From: Polluticoccus soli
GTDB lineage: Bacteria > Bacteroidota > Bacteroidia > Chitinophagales > Chitinophagaceae
Reading direction: 5' to 3'
DNA length: 64,000 bases
NCBI RefSeq assembly: GCF_029269745.1
Contig: NZ_JARJHT010000002.1
Location: 496,001 to 560,000, forward strand
This document shows, piece by piece, positions 18,343 to 25,775 of the stretch. Made by a program: the position numbers and the translations under genes. A model generated the notes under the pieces. The model had not been told where the DNA came from. It saw only the letters and a list, made by a program, of their open reading frames with translations, and did no database searches. Positions within the stretch are counted from its first letter, which is position 1, and the number at the start of each line of letters is the position of its first letter.

Positions 18343-18391
18343 CTTGATGATAAAAATGTATTATATTAGGTCTCTACAAATAATCTATTGA

Positions 18392-18736
18392 ATGACAAGG
18401 ATATTCATTGTTATCGCTTTGTGCATATTTGCTTCTGAGGCCGCTTCGGCACAGGTGACAGACAAGGCTAAAAAGAAAGAGCTAAGTTCAATTTTCTTCG
18501 AGGAATGTATTAAAAGCACTGAAACCAAGCCTGGCGATGAGACCTATGTGTATATGAAAAAGTATTGCGAGTGTAGCGCTGACAAAGTAATAAATGCTTT
18601 CACCGAGAGAGAATTTGAAGAAATGAACAGCTGGAGCGAAGAAAAGATGGTCAGCACACTTAACCCTGTTGTAAAAGAATGCATGTCGACGCTTGAAGCA
18701 GAATTGACTAAGTTTTATAAAGCCGAAGAAAAGTAG
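18392..18736 (+). CDS. Small secreted protein of unknown function
   Basis: A 114-residue protein with a signal peptide of about 20 residues ending at ASAQ. The mature part is highly charged and helical with three cysteines (EECIKS, KYCECSADK) plus KECMST near the C-terminus. The spacing (Cys...CxC...Cys) could support disulfides in the periplasm. A TATATTAG sequence at 18362-18369 may be its -7 box, and a hairpin terminator follows its stop. No family is recognised. Confidence 0.75.
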   Translation: MTRIFIVIALCIFASEAASAQVTDKAKKKELSSIFFEECIKSTETKPGDETYVYMKKYCECSADKVINAFTEREFEEMNSWSEEKMVSTLNPVVKECMSTLEAELTKFYKAEEK

Positions 18737-18759
18737 ATTTTTCTGATCCTATTATGGTG

Positions 18760-18788
18760 AAGCCGCCTCTAAAGCGGCTTTCTTTTTT
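18760..18788 (+). terminator. Rho-independent terminator
   Basis: The stem AAGCCGC / GCGGCTT (18760-18766 with 18774-18780) is followed by TCTTTTTT. It closely resembles the terminator at 18317 (the same AAGCCGCCTCTAA start). Confidence 0.8.
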
Positions 18789-18821
18789 GAATACCCTACC
18801 TTCGCGTGATTTTTTGCCCCA

Positions 18822-19370
18822 ATGCCCGTAAAGACTATCAGACGTAGCTATCGCAAGGTGCGCTACATTGTGTATAAAGAAACCCTTGTTGACTGGAAAG
18901 AGCATGTACTCACTTTTATTGGTTCTTTCATTGGTATTGCGCTGATCGGTTTGTTAAGCAGCAAATATTTCACAGCGCACGACACATTATTCCTGATCGG
19001 GTCTTTTGGCGCATCTGCCGTGCTTATATATGGTGTTATCAATAGCCCGTTGGCACAACCACGCAACCTGGTGGGCGGCCACCTCATCAGTGCCTGCATT
19101 GGAGTCATTGTTCACTACCTTATCCCTCAGGAGGTTTGGCTGGCTTCAGCGTTGGCAGTGTCGCTTTCTATAGTTGCTATGCAGATCACTAAAACACTAC
19201 ATCCTCCCGGCGGCGCTACAGCGCTTATCGCCAATATTGGCAGCGAAAAGATCAAAGCGCTGGGCTTTCTATATATCGTCAGTCCCGTATTGACAGGCGT
19301 GCTGATCCTCCTCGGCATTGCCCTGATATTCAATAATATCACCCCTTATAGGAAATACCCTAAGAGATAA
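18822..19370 (+). CDS. HPP family membrane protein
   Basis: A 182-residue inner-membrane protein with about four hydrophobic helices after a basic N-terminus. The family-naming motif is present as LHPPGGATALIA near residue 127. HPP proteins have been linked to nitrite transport in plants and cyanobacteria, but the bacterial role is mostly unknown. It is likely transcribed from its own promoter after the preceding terminator; TACCTTCG about 30 bp upstream of the start is a weak -7 candidate. Confidence 0.88.
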   Translation: MPVKTIRRSYRKVRYIVYKETLVDWKEHVLTFIGSFIGIALIGLLSSKYFTAHDTLFLIGSFGASAVLIYGVINSPLAQPRNLVGGHLISACIGVIVHYLIPQEVWLASALAVSLSIVAMQITKTLHPPGGATALIANIGSEKIKALGFLYIVSPVLTGVLILLGIALIFNNITPYRKYPKR

Positions 19371-19425
19371 CCGGCTATTAGCTACGAACGCATCTGCTGG
19401 CATATTTCTTTTTAAGTGAACAGCA

Positions 19426-20526
19426 ATGCGATACGCCAATGTATTGTTCATAACAGCCTTTATCTTATTGTTGGTGCAAACGGTTGTTGCCCAGGAGTTC
19501 GTATTGGTTGCCGCGGGTAAGCAATACAAAAGCAAAAGCCGCTTTCAGAGGATCGTAAAGGGTAAGAACTACCGGGCCGAGTGGGCTACACCGGTAAAAA
19601 TGCCTGTATTCAATATTAAGAAAGAGCAGGGTGGTCTTAAGATAATAAAGATGGGCGGTGGCATGCAGACCAAGAGCCTTCGGCTGGAGGACAGTAATGG
19701 TTATAAATGGGTATTGCGCACCGTAGATAAAGATGTGTCGAACCTGTTCCCTAAATGGATGCGTAGTTCGCCGGTCAAGGCGATGACCCAGGATATGATC
19801 TCTGCAGCGCACCCTTATGCAGCACTCGTAGTGAGTGCCCTGTCTGATGCTGTGGGAGTACCTACGCCTCATCCCAAACTTGTTTTTGTAAGAGATGATC
19901 CTGCCTTTGGGGAGTACCGCAATGTTGTAGCTAACAAAGTGTGTTTTTTTGAAGAGCGCAGTCCTACACATAACCGAAAGTCGGACGACCTGGAAGAGTT
20001 AGTTATACGAATGCGAAAAGACACGGGCAGAGTATATGCGCTCATGCAAAAAGAATTGCTGAAGGTCCGGTTGCTGGATATGCTTGTTGCTGATTGGGAC
20101 CGCCACAAGAACCAATACCGTTTTGGTATTAAAGATTCAGCAGGAAAGAGGTGGGTGTATCCTGTGCCGGTTGACCATGACCAGGCGTTCTTTTACAGCG
20201 AGGGACTATTTGCCGGTGTGGCCAAATTGTTTGCTCCTTTTCTAAAAGGCTTTCGTGAATCTCCCGGCAACCTGAAACAGCTTAATTATAAAGCGCGCAA
20301 ATTCGATCGTACTTGGTTGAGTGACCTTTCAGCCCGCGACTGGGATGAGAGTATACGGGAGTTACAGGCAAGACTTTCGGATAGTGTAATTGATGCTTCG
20401 GTAAGGCGTCTGCCACCGGAGGTGTATGCGCTTTCCGGTCAGCGGATAGCTACAATATTAAAAAGCCGGCGCAATGCATTGCATGCGCCGGCTATGAGGT
20501 ATTATGCCTTTATTTCCCATAAATAA
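19426..20526 (+). CDS. Secreted protein with atypical-kinase-like motifs
   Basis: A 366-residue protein with a signal peptide (cleavage after VVAQ, residue 23). It matches a domain I recall from the ends of Bacteroidota exported metallophosphoesterases: NYRAEWATPV, a glycine-rich loop GGLKIIKMGGGMQTKSLRL at 69-87, a Lys in VLRTVDKD, DWDRHKNQYRF at 223-233 and VDHDQAF at 249-255. The DxDRHxxQ...DHDQ pair mimics the catalytic and metal-binding Asp motifs of atypical kinases (HipA, CotH, Fam20 types). The kinase idea is inference; no phosphoesterase domain is attached here. The stop codon directly abuts the stop of the convergent gene. Confidence 0.7.
   Translation: MRYANVLFITAFILLLVQTVVAQEFVLVAAGKQYKSKSRFQRIVKGKNYRAEWATPVKMPVFNIKKEQGGLKIIKMGGGMQTKSLRLEDSNGYKWVLRTVDKDVSNLFPKWMRSSPVKAMTQDMISAAHPYAALVVSALSDAVGVPTPHPKLVFVRDDPAFGEYRNVVANKVCFFEERSPTHNRKSDDLEELVIRMRKDTGRVYALMQKELLKVRLLDMLVADWDRHKNQYRFGIKDSAGKRWVYPVPVDHDQAFFYSEGLFAGVAKLFAPFLKGFRESPGNLKQLNYKARKFDRTWLSDLSARDWDESIRELQARLSDSVIDASVRRLPPEVYALSGQRIATILKSRRNALHAPAMRYYAFISHK
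20464..20493 (+). other. Hairpin inside the 3' end of the kinase-like gene
   Basis: A perfect 9-bp GC-rich stem AGCCGGCGC / GCGCCGGCT with a 12-nt loop lies in the coding frame about 30 bp before the stop. There is no T tract, so it is not a classical terminator, but it may stop or stabilise the 3' end of the mRNA between two convergent genes. Confidence 0.5.
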
Positions 20527-20895
20527 TTAGATCCCCAGACCACCTAAGATATCTCCCAGGTTCCAGCCGGTATTTTGCTGCGGCTGTGGCTGTTGACGTT
20601 TACCAACATTTTCCGGATAATTACGTTTCCCACTGTTTTGCGGATTGTTACGGTATCCATAGTCATCATCACCATAGGTGCCATTCGCCATTCTTTGCTG
20701 TTTTTCGTACTCTTTTTGCTGCTTCCGATAAGCTTTATACTGCTCTTTTTGGAACTTTTCCTGCTGTTTGTTCATTTTGTGTTGCTGTATCCACGCTTTC
20801 TGGTGTTGTTTGTTGGCGTTATCAGGTTTCGCGTTTACAGTTGCGGTAGTAAAAAGCAATAGTCCTGCACCCAGTGCCATTGTCCACTTTTTCAT
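20527..20895 (-). CDS. Secreted Gln/Lys-rich low-complexity protein
   Basis: A 122-residue protein with a signal peptide (about residues 1-22, ending VNAK). Residues 28-70 are a charged helix rich in Gln, Lys and Tyr (repeated KQQxxYxKQQ), probably coiled coil. The second half is Asn/Pro/Gln-rich and disordered (SGKRNYPENVGKRQQPQPQQ) with a repeated GKR(N/Q) element, ending in a Gly-rich tail. No family is recognised. Composition suggests an envelope or surface-associated protein. Confidence 0.75.
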   Translation of the reverse strand: MKKWTMALGAGLLLFTTATVNAKPDNANKQHQKAWIQQHKMNKQQEKFQKEQYKAYRKQQKEYEKQQRMANGTYGDDDYGYRNNPQNSGKRNYPENVGKRQQPQPQQNTGWNLGDILGGLGI

Positions 20896-21002
20896 ATGCT
20901 TTCGGTTTTAAGTTAGAAAGCACATATAGTTCAATCGTTGTGCCAGTATTCCTTAATTTCTTTAACAGCTCAGCTTGATACTGTTAAGGTATCGTAACAT
21001 AT

Positions 21003-21030
21003 AATAAGAAAAGCCTGCACGATAGCAGGC
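21003..21030 (-). terminator. Terminator of the small lipoprotein row
   Basis: Read on the minus strand, the stem GCCTGC / GCAGGC (21025-21030 with 21013-21018) is followed by TTTTCTTATT. It lies about 30 bp after the stop of the last small lipoprotein gene. Confidence 0.65.
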
Positions 21031-21058
21031 CCTTTCTGTTCTTCTAATTAGCCACTCT

Positions 21059-21238
21059 CTAATTCCGCCAGTTACCCGCCGGGTCGGCTTCCCGGTAGCC
21101 ACCGTGGAAAAACGGATCCCGACCCATAGTGTTGTTATAATTCGCCGGTTCGTCGTAGTTATAAGTGTCTTTTGTGCTGGAGCATGATGCCCAGGTCATA
21201 GTGCTTAGCAAAGCAAGTATGAATACTATCTTCCTCAT
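21059..21238 (-). CDS. Very small lipoprotein with GRDPFFHGGYRE motif
   Basis: A 59-residue lipoprotein. It has a short signal (MRKIVFILALLSTMTWASC) with the lipobox Cys at residue 19, then a polar tail rich in Asp, Asn and Tyr. Residues 39-50 read GRDPFFHGGYRE, almost the same as the motif in the neighbouring gene at 21296. ATG start, TAG stop, followed by a terminator. The function is unknown. It is short enough to be missed by automatic gene calling. Confidence 0.75.
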   Translation of the reverse strand: MRKIVFILALLSTMTWASCSSTKDTYNYDEPANYNNTMGRDPFFHGGYREADPAGNWRN

Positions 21239-21295
21239 AGTTCCGTTTTAGGTTGTCAACTTTACTATGTAACACATCCTGTCGCTGTCATTATA

Positions 21296-21454
21296 CTACC
21301 TTCCAGGAAAACCGTAGTTGTTCTTATATTGTACGTCGCGATATCCTCCATGAAAGTGAGGGTCGCGCCCAGTCTTGTATGATTCGCGGCCCACGGAGCA
21401 CGATTGCACAAGTATAGTACCCAGCAACACCGCTGCTAACAGTATCTTTTTCAT
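21296..21454 (-). CDS. Very small lipoprotein with GRDPHFHGGYRD motif
   Basis: A 52-residue lipoprotein. The signal peptide MKKILLAAVLLGTILVQSC puts the lipobox Cys at residue 19. The mature part has GRDPHFHGGYRD at residues 29-40 and ends YKNNYGFPGR. The motif is shared with the gene at 21059 and weakly (DPTIHGG) with the gene at 21476, suggesting tandem duplication. ATG start, TAG stop. The function is unknown. Confidence 0.75.
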   Translation of the reverse strand: MKKILLAAVLLGTILVQSCSVGRESYKTGRDPHFHGGYRDVQYKNNYGFPGR

Positions 21455-21475
21455 ATACCTTGTTTTTAACGTTAT

Positions 21476-21721
21476 CTATTCAACAGGTGGCGCTGTAAGC
21501 GTATCTGCTATAATAGGCATATTGCGGTACGGATCATTACTGTTCCGGCTTTCAGGAGGAACTATATGGTCCGCATTTTCCAGGTTCTCCTTACCGCCGT
21601 GTATCGTTGGATCTTCGGTACCCCTATATGGATCATAATACATATCACTGTATGTAGTTCGCGAACACGAGCTGGCTGCTATTGTTCCTACAGCCAAGAT
21701 GGCTAATATAAACTTTTTCAT
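21476..21721 (-). CDS. Small lipoprotein of the same row
   Basis: An 81-residue lipoprotein with signal MKKFILAILAVGTIAASSC and lipid-modified Cys at about residue 19. The mature part is Asp/Tyr/Pro-rich. It contains YDPYRGTEDPTIHGGKEN, which echoes the DPxFHGG motif of the two genes downstream, and a second DPYRN element. It is spaced 21 bp from the gene at 21296. No known family. Confidence 0.78.
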   Translation of the reverse strand: MKKFILAILAVGTIAASSCSRTTYSDMYYDPYRGTEDPTIHGGKENLENADHIVPPESRNSNDPYRNMPIIADTLTAPPVE

Positions 21722-21754
21722 AACTCAAGATTTTACTTGTTCACACTTTCATCC

Positions 21755-21934
21755 TCACTTCTCTTTGTTAAAATTCGTTTTATAATCATCGTGCATTATA
21801 GGCTGTGCACTATTGAGAGGCCTTGCAGGGTATCCTGTTTTCTCGGGATCGGCCATTGTAGTTCCTCTTTCGTTAGCGCACGATGCGGTGAAAAGCACCC
21901 CGAATATAGCCAACACAAACACTATCGTTTTCAT
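21755..21934 (-). CDS. Very small lipoprotein, first of the row
   Basis: A 59-residue lipoprotein, MKTIVFVLAIFGVLFTASC, with lipobox Cys at residue 19. The mature peptide is polar (ADPEKTGYPARPLNSAQP, then IMHDDYKTNFNKEK). It lacks the HGGYR motif but has the same size, signal type and orientation as the next three genes, with 33 bp to the next. ATG start, TGA stop. The function is unknown. Confidence 0.72.
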   Translation of the reverse strand: MKTIVFVLAIFGVLFTASCANERGTTMADPEKTGYPARPLNSAQPIMHDDYKTNFNKEK

Positions 21935-22062
21935 AAACTCATCTTTTAGTTCTCAACAATCATATCCGATCAGCAAGCCAAAAAAATCAGTCCGATTACT
22001 ACCCGTTAACAATAAATATCACCGCAATTAACATGGCTTTTAGTAGCCGGTTAAAACCATGT

Positions 22063-22091
22063 AAAAAAGCCGCGGAGTACGCGGCTTTTTT
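22063..22091 (-). terminator. Bidirectional terminator after the lipoprotein gene at 22127
   Basis: AAAAAAGCCGCG / CGCGGCTTTTTT form a 12-bp stem with a 5-nt loop (GAGTA). It lies 36 bp beyond the stop of the minus-strand gene at 22127 and separates it from the small lipoprotein row. Confidence 0.8.
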
Positions 22092-22126
22092 ATCGATAAG
22101 GGGGTTAGTAAATTGTTGAGTTTGAG

Positions 22127-22807
22127 TTACCTGACGAGCTTGCCCTTTTTAATCTCGTCGCCAAATTGCTTTTGGAAATTTTGCGCTTCAGCTTGCAGCA
22201 TACGCATCAGCTCTGGTGCACGCAACGGTTGTCTTGGCGACAAATTGTTGTATGACGTATAGTATAAGATTCCGGCAGAGTCGCCTACAGCATATACCGT
22301 AGCGTTCAGGTTAGGTATCTCGTATATAGTGACCTTGCCCTGTGCTGCACCGCCTGTGGCTTGTGAAACAGTGTTGAGCTCGGTCGACAGTTGCGCGTCT
22401 CCCAGTGTGCCTACGGCAAATTGGTTGCCCTCGTTGCGTAGCGTCATGATGCTTACAACCTCGGGGCCAATGATGAAAGGTACAGCTGTCACAGCTTCAC
22501 CGGTTGTCATTCTTTCCAGGTTGGTTGAGCTATCAGCTTGCAGTAGCGCATTGAAATCTACCGCTTGCTTCATTATTGGTTGGCCCGGTTTGGAGCTTTC
22601 CAATTTTGCGCGGTCTACTCCAAAGTTTACACCATTTTCCATGGCTTTTAGCATGTCTGCCTTGCCTGCCTCAGCAGCTTCTGCAGCTGTGCCGTAGGTT
22701 TTAGGCTTCTCGTCGCCTCCGTTGTTATTGTCTCCGCCTTTCATATCGCCGCAGCTGGTCGCTGCTACCATGAAAATTACGGCTAATATCGATTGTGTGA
22801 GTTTCAT
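22127..22807 (-). CDS. Lipoprotein of unknown function, partner of the C70-like protease
   Basis: A 226-residue lipoprotein with lipobox VAATSC (Cys19), a Gly/Asn/Asp-rich linker (GGDNNNGGDEKP) and a folded domain of about 180 residues with no motif I recognise. The domain is rich in Ala and Gln near its ends and has no obvious catalytic cluster. It follows the papain-like protease gene by 25 bp on the same strand, so the two are probably one transcript. It could be a substrate, inhibitor or partner of the protease. This is inference from position. Confidence 0.72.
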   Translation of the reverse strand: MKLTQSILAVIFMVAATSCGDMKGGDNNNGGDEKPKTYGTAAEAAEAGKADMLKAMENGVNFGVDRAKLESSKPGQPIMKQAVDFNALLQADSSTNLERMTTGEAVTAVPFIIGPEVVSIMTLRNEGNQFAVGTLGDAQLSTELNTVSQATGGAAQGKVTIYEIPNLNATVYAVGDSAGILYYTSYNNLSPRQPLRAPELMRMLQAEAQNFQKQFGDEIKKGKLVR

Positions 22808-22832
22808 GTTTGGTTGTTTTAATGGTTTTAGT

Positions 22833-23432
22833 TTATTTCTTGGCTATGTTGTACCAGGTGTTCCAGTGGGTAGATGTACCGGCAGGATCTGTGTACTCCG
22901 CGTAAGTGATGATGCGTTCCTGTCCCATGCAGGGCGACCAGGGGTCGTTCAATACAACATAATTGGTACCACCCAGGGTGAGGTAACCCTTCACGATCAC
23001 CACGTGCCCTACAACACCCTCGGTGCCATAAGTCCATGCCATTGGTTTCTTGCTGCAGAAGATCTGCTTACGCAGGTTCTCCCAGCTTAGTGCTGTGCCG
23101 CTTTCGTCCGATTTGCATCCTGCGGCATCCAGCATGATCCAGCCGGGCATGTTACAGTTGTTGGTTTTCGGACAAGTGGCTCCATCGTTCTGTGGATTGC
23201 AGCAGTCGGTTCTGGTAAATCGCTGGTTGGCCAGTGAACATTGGGTAATGGACACACCCAGGTGTTGTGCCAGCATTTGGGTAGTAGCTGCCCAGCACCA
23301 GTTATTGGTCTCTTGCGGACGTAGCGTATTAGGTACGTTTCCGATGAGTTCTGGTTTGCAGCAGGCGCTAAGAAATAATAGGACGATACCTGTGATTACA
23401 GGTATGCGTTTCCAGGTAGGAAAGCATTTCAT
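22833..23432 (-). CDS. Exported papain-like cysteine protease (C70/AvrRpt2-type)
   Basis: A 199-residue lipoprotein with a signal and lipobox LLFLSAC (Cys24). The mature part shows the papain-like triad: Cys46 in ETNNWCWAATTQML, His143 in VVGHVVIVKGY and Asn162 in VVLNDPW. The WCWAA motif and length fit the papain-like C70 (AvrRpt2-related) group rather than C1 papains. Many extra cysteines (for example DCCNP, TCPKTNNC, GCKSDE) suggest disulfides. It probably sits in the inner or outer membrane facing the periplasm or outside. The target is unknown. Confidence 0.82.
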   Translation of the reverse strand: MKCFPTWKRIPVITGIVLLFLSACCKPELIGNVPNTLRPQETNNWCWAATTQMLAQHLGVSITQCSLANQRFTRTDCCNPQNDGATCPKTNNCNMPGWIMLDAAGCKSDESGTALSWENLRKQIFCSKKPMAWTYGTEGVVGHVVIVKGYLTLGGTNYVVLNDPWSPCMGQERIITYAEYTDPAGTSTHWNTWYNIAKK

Positions 23433-23542
23433 GTGTGAGTTGATTTCGAGTGAAGAAAATAGTTATCCCTTATCAATGACAAAATAAAGTCAAAGTATAA
23501 TTTGATTTAATGTTATTTATTCACATGGATTTTTGTGTAATT

Positions 23543-23550
23543 TAATTTTG
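23543..23550 (+). promoter_or_regulatory. -7 promoter element for the gene at 23611
   Basis: TAATTTTG matches TAnnTTTG. It lies 60 bp before the ATG. No -33 element at 19 bp was seen. Confidence 0.35.
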
Positions 23551-23610
23551 GCCCGACAATTGACACAATTTAAATGCTTGAAGATCCGTTAATAACAAAA
23601 TGCGCTCTTT

Positions 23611-23982
23611 ATGGTTGCAGAAAACAACACGCAAGATATCCCCAGTCTCAACAGATTGTTGTACCGTACCTTTTTGGGGAGTATGATCATGTTCGCATTA
23701 ATTAGCTTATGGGAATACTTCGCCGATCCCGATCCGATCGATCCGGGAACCTTCCTGTTTTACGGGTTGGTGCTGGTCATGTGCCTCGGCGTGCAATGGG
23801 CCATGTATAAATTAAAACTAGAGACCCTGTTAAGGAACTATCCTGCTGTTACCAGCAATATCCTTGGCATAACGGTGTTCTACATCTTCCTATTCATAAA
23901 GCAGCCAGTGATATTGTTTGGCGTAGCTCTTTTCATTCTTTCGGCGCTGTCCTGGCACTGGATAACGACTTACAGGGACTAA
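23611..23982 (+). CDS. Small integral membrane protein of unknown function
   Basis: A 123-residue protein with a short polar N-terminus and about four hydrophobic helices (roughly residues 20-38, 46-66, 80-96, 100-118). The first two are separated by an acidic loop (EYFADPDPIDPGTF). No known domain is recognised. It is a single gene between divergent and convergent neighbours. Confidence 0.72.
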   Translation: MVAENNTQDIPSLNRLLYRTFLGSMIMFALISLWEYFADPDPIDPGTFLFYGLVLVMCLGVQWAMYKLKLETLLRNYPAVTSNILGITVFYIFLFIKQPVILFGVALFILSALSWHWITTYRD

Positions 23983-24069
23983 TGGTGCTTTTGGATATTT
24001 GTAATAAATAGCGTATTTTTGTATTGAACGTCAGGTCTGATAACCGGAATGGCTTTAAGTTGATGTTTA

Positions 24070-24180
24070 AGCAGACTTGTTGCCAGTTTTTAAAAACATC
24101 CCAATTCAGCAACAACTGAGCGAAGCGGACTCGTTGCCACTTTTAAAAAACGCCTCAATTCGGCAACAAACGGCAACAAA
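24070..24180 (+). repeat. Dispersed intergenic repeat A, copy 2 with an extra half unit
   Basis: 24095-24180 aligns over about 85 bp with 631-713, including an identical 3' end CGGCAACAAACGGCAACAAA. In front of it, 24070-24093 (GCAGACTTGTTGCCAGTTTT...) is a partial extra unit, so the GCnGACTnGTTGCCA module occurs twice in tandem. It ends 6 bp before the surE stop codon on the other strand. Confidence 0.78.
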
Positions 24181-24185
24181 AATCG

Positions 24186-24965
24186 CTAGGACATGTCCTT
24201 CCACTGTTCTTCCAGCATGGCCTTCATCTGCATGTCGGTCAGGTCAAACTTTACCGGAACGATGGACGCATAATTCTTTGCCAGGGCTTCAACATCCGTA
24301 TCATGTCCCTCATCCATATTCACGAACTTACCTGTCATCCAATAATAGTCCTTACCCCGTGGGTCAACGCGGTGGTCAAACTCTTCTTTCCATTTGGCAT
24401 AGGCCTGGCGGCAAACTTTCATGCCCTTAAACTCATGCGGCTGAACGATGGGGATGTTGACATTGAGCAGCGTATGGGCAGGCATCTTCTGCTCCAGCAC
24501 CCTGCGGGTAATGGTGGTAGCTACGTTGCGGGCAACGGTAAAGTCAGCGTCGTAATTGAAGTCAAGAAGCGAAAAACCGATAGAGGGGATTCCCTCAATG
24601 GCCGCCTCCATAGCAGCGGACATGGTGCCGGAATAGATGACGTTAATAGAGTAGTTGGCTCCGTGGTTAATGCCACTTACGCATATATCAGGTTTACGGT
24701 GCAGTATCTTATCACGGGCAAGCTTTACGCAGTCTACCGGTGTACCACTGCACTGCCAGGCAGGTATGTCGCCAAATATATCGGCTTTGTACAGCCGTAG
24801 AGGGTGGCCTATAGTGATGGCGTGTCCCATGCCCGATTGCGGACTGTCGGGTGCTACTACTACCACGTCTCCAAGTTCTTTGACAGCTTCTACAAGGTTG
24901 AAAATGCCGGGTGCTGCTATTCCGTCGTCGTTCGTTACTAAAATGACTGGTCTGTCTGTTGCCAT
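24186..24965 (-). CDS. surE: 5'/3'-nucleotidase SurE
   Basis: Removes phosphate from nucleoside 5'- and 3'-monophosphates in a metal-dependent way and is linked to stationary-phase survival. The 259-residue protein starts with ILVTNDDGIAAPGI, the SurE metal motif. It also has VVAPDSPQSGMGHAIT, SGTPVDCVKLA and YSGTMSAAMEAAIEGIPSIG, all hallmark stretches. It is last in a three-gene set with an ABC-2 permease (9 bp upstream) and its ATPase. Confidence 0.95.
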   Translation of the reverse strand: MATDRPVILVTNDDGIAAPGIFNLVEAVKELGDVVVVAPDSPQSGMGHAITIGHPLRLYKADIFGDIPAWQCSGTPVDCVKLARDKILHRKPDICVSGINHGANYSINVIYSGTMSAAMEAAIEGIPSIGFSLLDFNYDADFTVARNVATTITRRVLEQKMPAHTLLNVNIPIVQPHEFKGMKVCRQAYAKWKEEFDHRVDPRGKDYYWMTGKFVNMDEGHDTDVEALAKNYASIVPVKFDLTDMQMKAMLEEQWKDMS

Positions 24966-24974
24966 GAGGCAAAT

Positions 24975-25772
24975 TTACCAATCGCTCTTTAGTAATTTCT
25001 GACGGCCTGCAAAATAATAGATAGCTATCCATGCAGCCGAGGCAATGACATAAGGCAAAGCAGAAGGTGCTTCCTGCAGTCGGGCTATCGATTTGAACAG
25101 GTCGAGGATAGGGAAAGGCAGCAGTTCGTCGCTGGCTTGCAGGGGCATGTAGTTACCGATCTTCGTGTCCAACTTCCAGTTGATCACCCGGCTCAGCAGG
25201 CTTTCAATGATCATGCAATACAGGAAGAACATGCCGATGGTGATGCCGCTGCGTTTGAAGAATAGTGATAGCAGTAGCGAGAAACCATAATAGTTGAGCG
25301 AGAGAATAAAGACGTAAAACAACTTTTCTATATGGCCGGGGAAGTTGCTCATTGTATCGGTTCGTAACGCAAAGCCTACGCCCACGATGAATACGTACAA
25401 AGTGGTAAGCACAGCCAGCGCAAGGGCCACCTGCCATTTTGCATGGTAGAAGTCCATGCGGCTCCAGCCATCTATCACGTTCTGTCGGTTGGTGCGGTAC
25501 TGGTATTCATTGGTGGTCAGGATGATCATGAGCACAGAGATGAACATCACGAAGATGCTGGCCCAGAAGCCTACGTTCTCCCAAACGTAGCTGAAGGAGT
25601 ATACCTGGTTGAGCACATTGATGCCGGAGTTGCCGCTGCCGTTTATGTTAAAGAGGCTGTTAGCGATACCATAGTTCCACAGCGGCAGCAGCACGATGAA
25701 GAAGCCTGTAAGTATCCAGAAAGTGCGATAGCTCTTGTATTTGAGCCATTCTATAGCAAGTAAGGATCTCAT
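24975..25772 (-). CDS. ABC-2 type transporter permease
   Basis: A 265-residue inner-membrane protein with about six hydrophobic helices (near residues 18-38, 68-90, 112-132, 148-168, 176-194 and 240-256). This layout is typical of ABC-2 permeases from Bacteroidota that pair with a single ATPase. It follows the ATPase gene by 3 bp. The substrate is unknown; peptides, lipids or gliding-related cargo are all possible for this type. Confidence 0.85.
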   Translation of the reverse strand: MRSLLAIEWLKYKSYRTFWILTGFFIVLLPLWNYGIANSLFNINGSGNSGINVLNQVYSFSYVWENVGFWASIFVMFISVLMIILTTNEYQYRTNRQNVIDGWSRMDFYHAKWQVALALAVLTTLYVFIVGVGFALRTDTMSNFPGHIEKLFYVFILSLNYYGFSLLLSLFFKRSGITIGMFFLYCMIIESLLSRVINWKLDTKIGNYMPLQASDELLPFPILDLFKSIARLQEAPSALPYVIASAAWIAIYYFAGRQKLLKSDW

Positions 25773-25775
25773 GAT

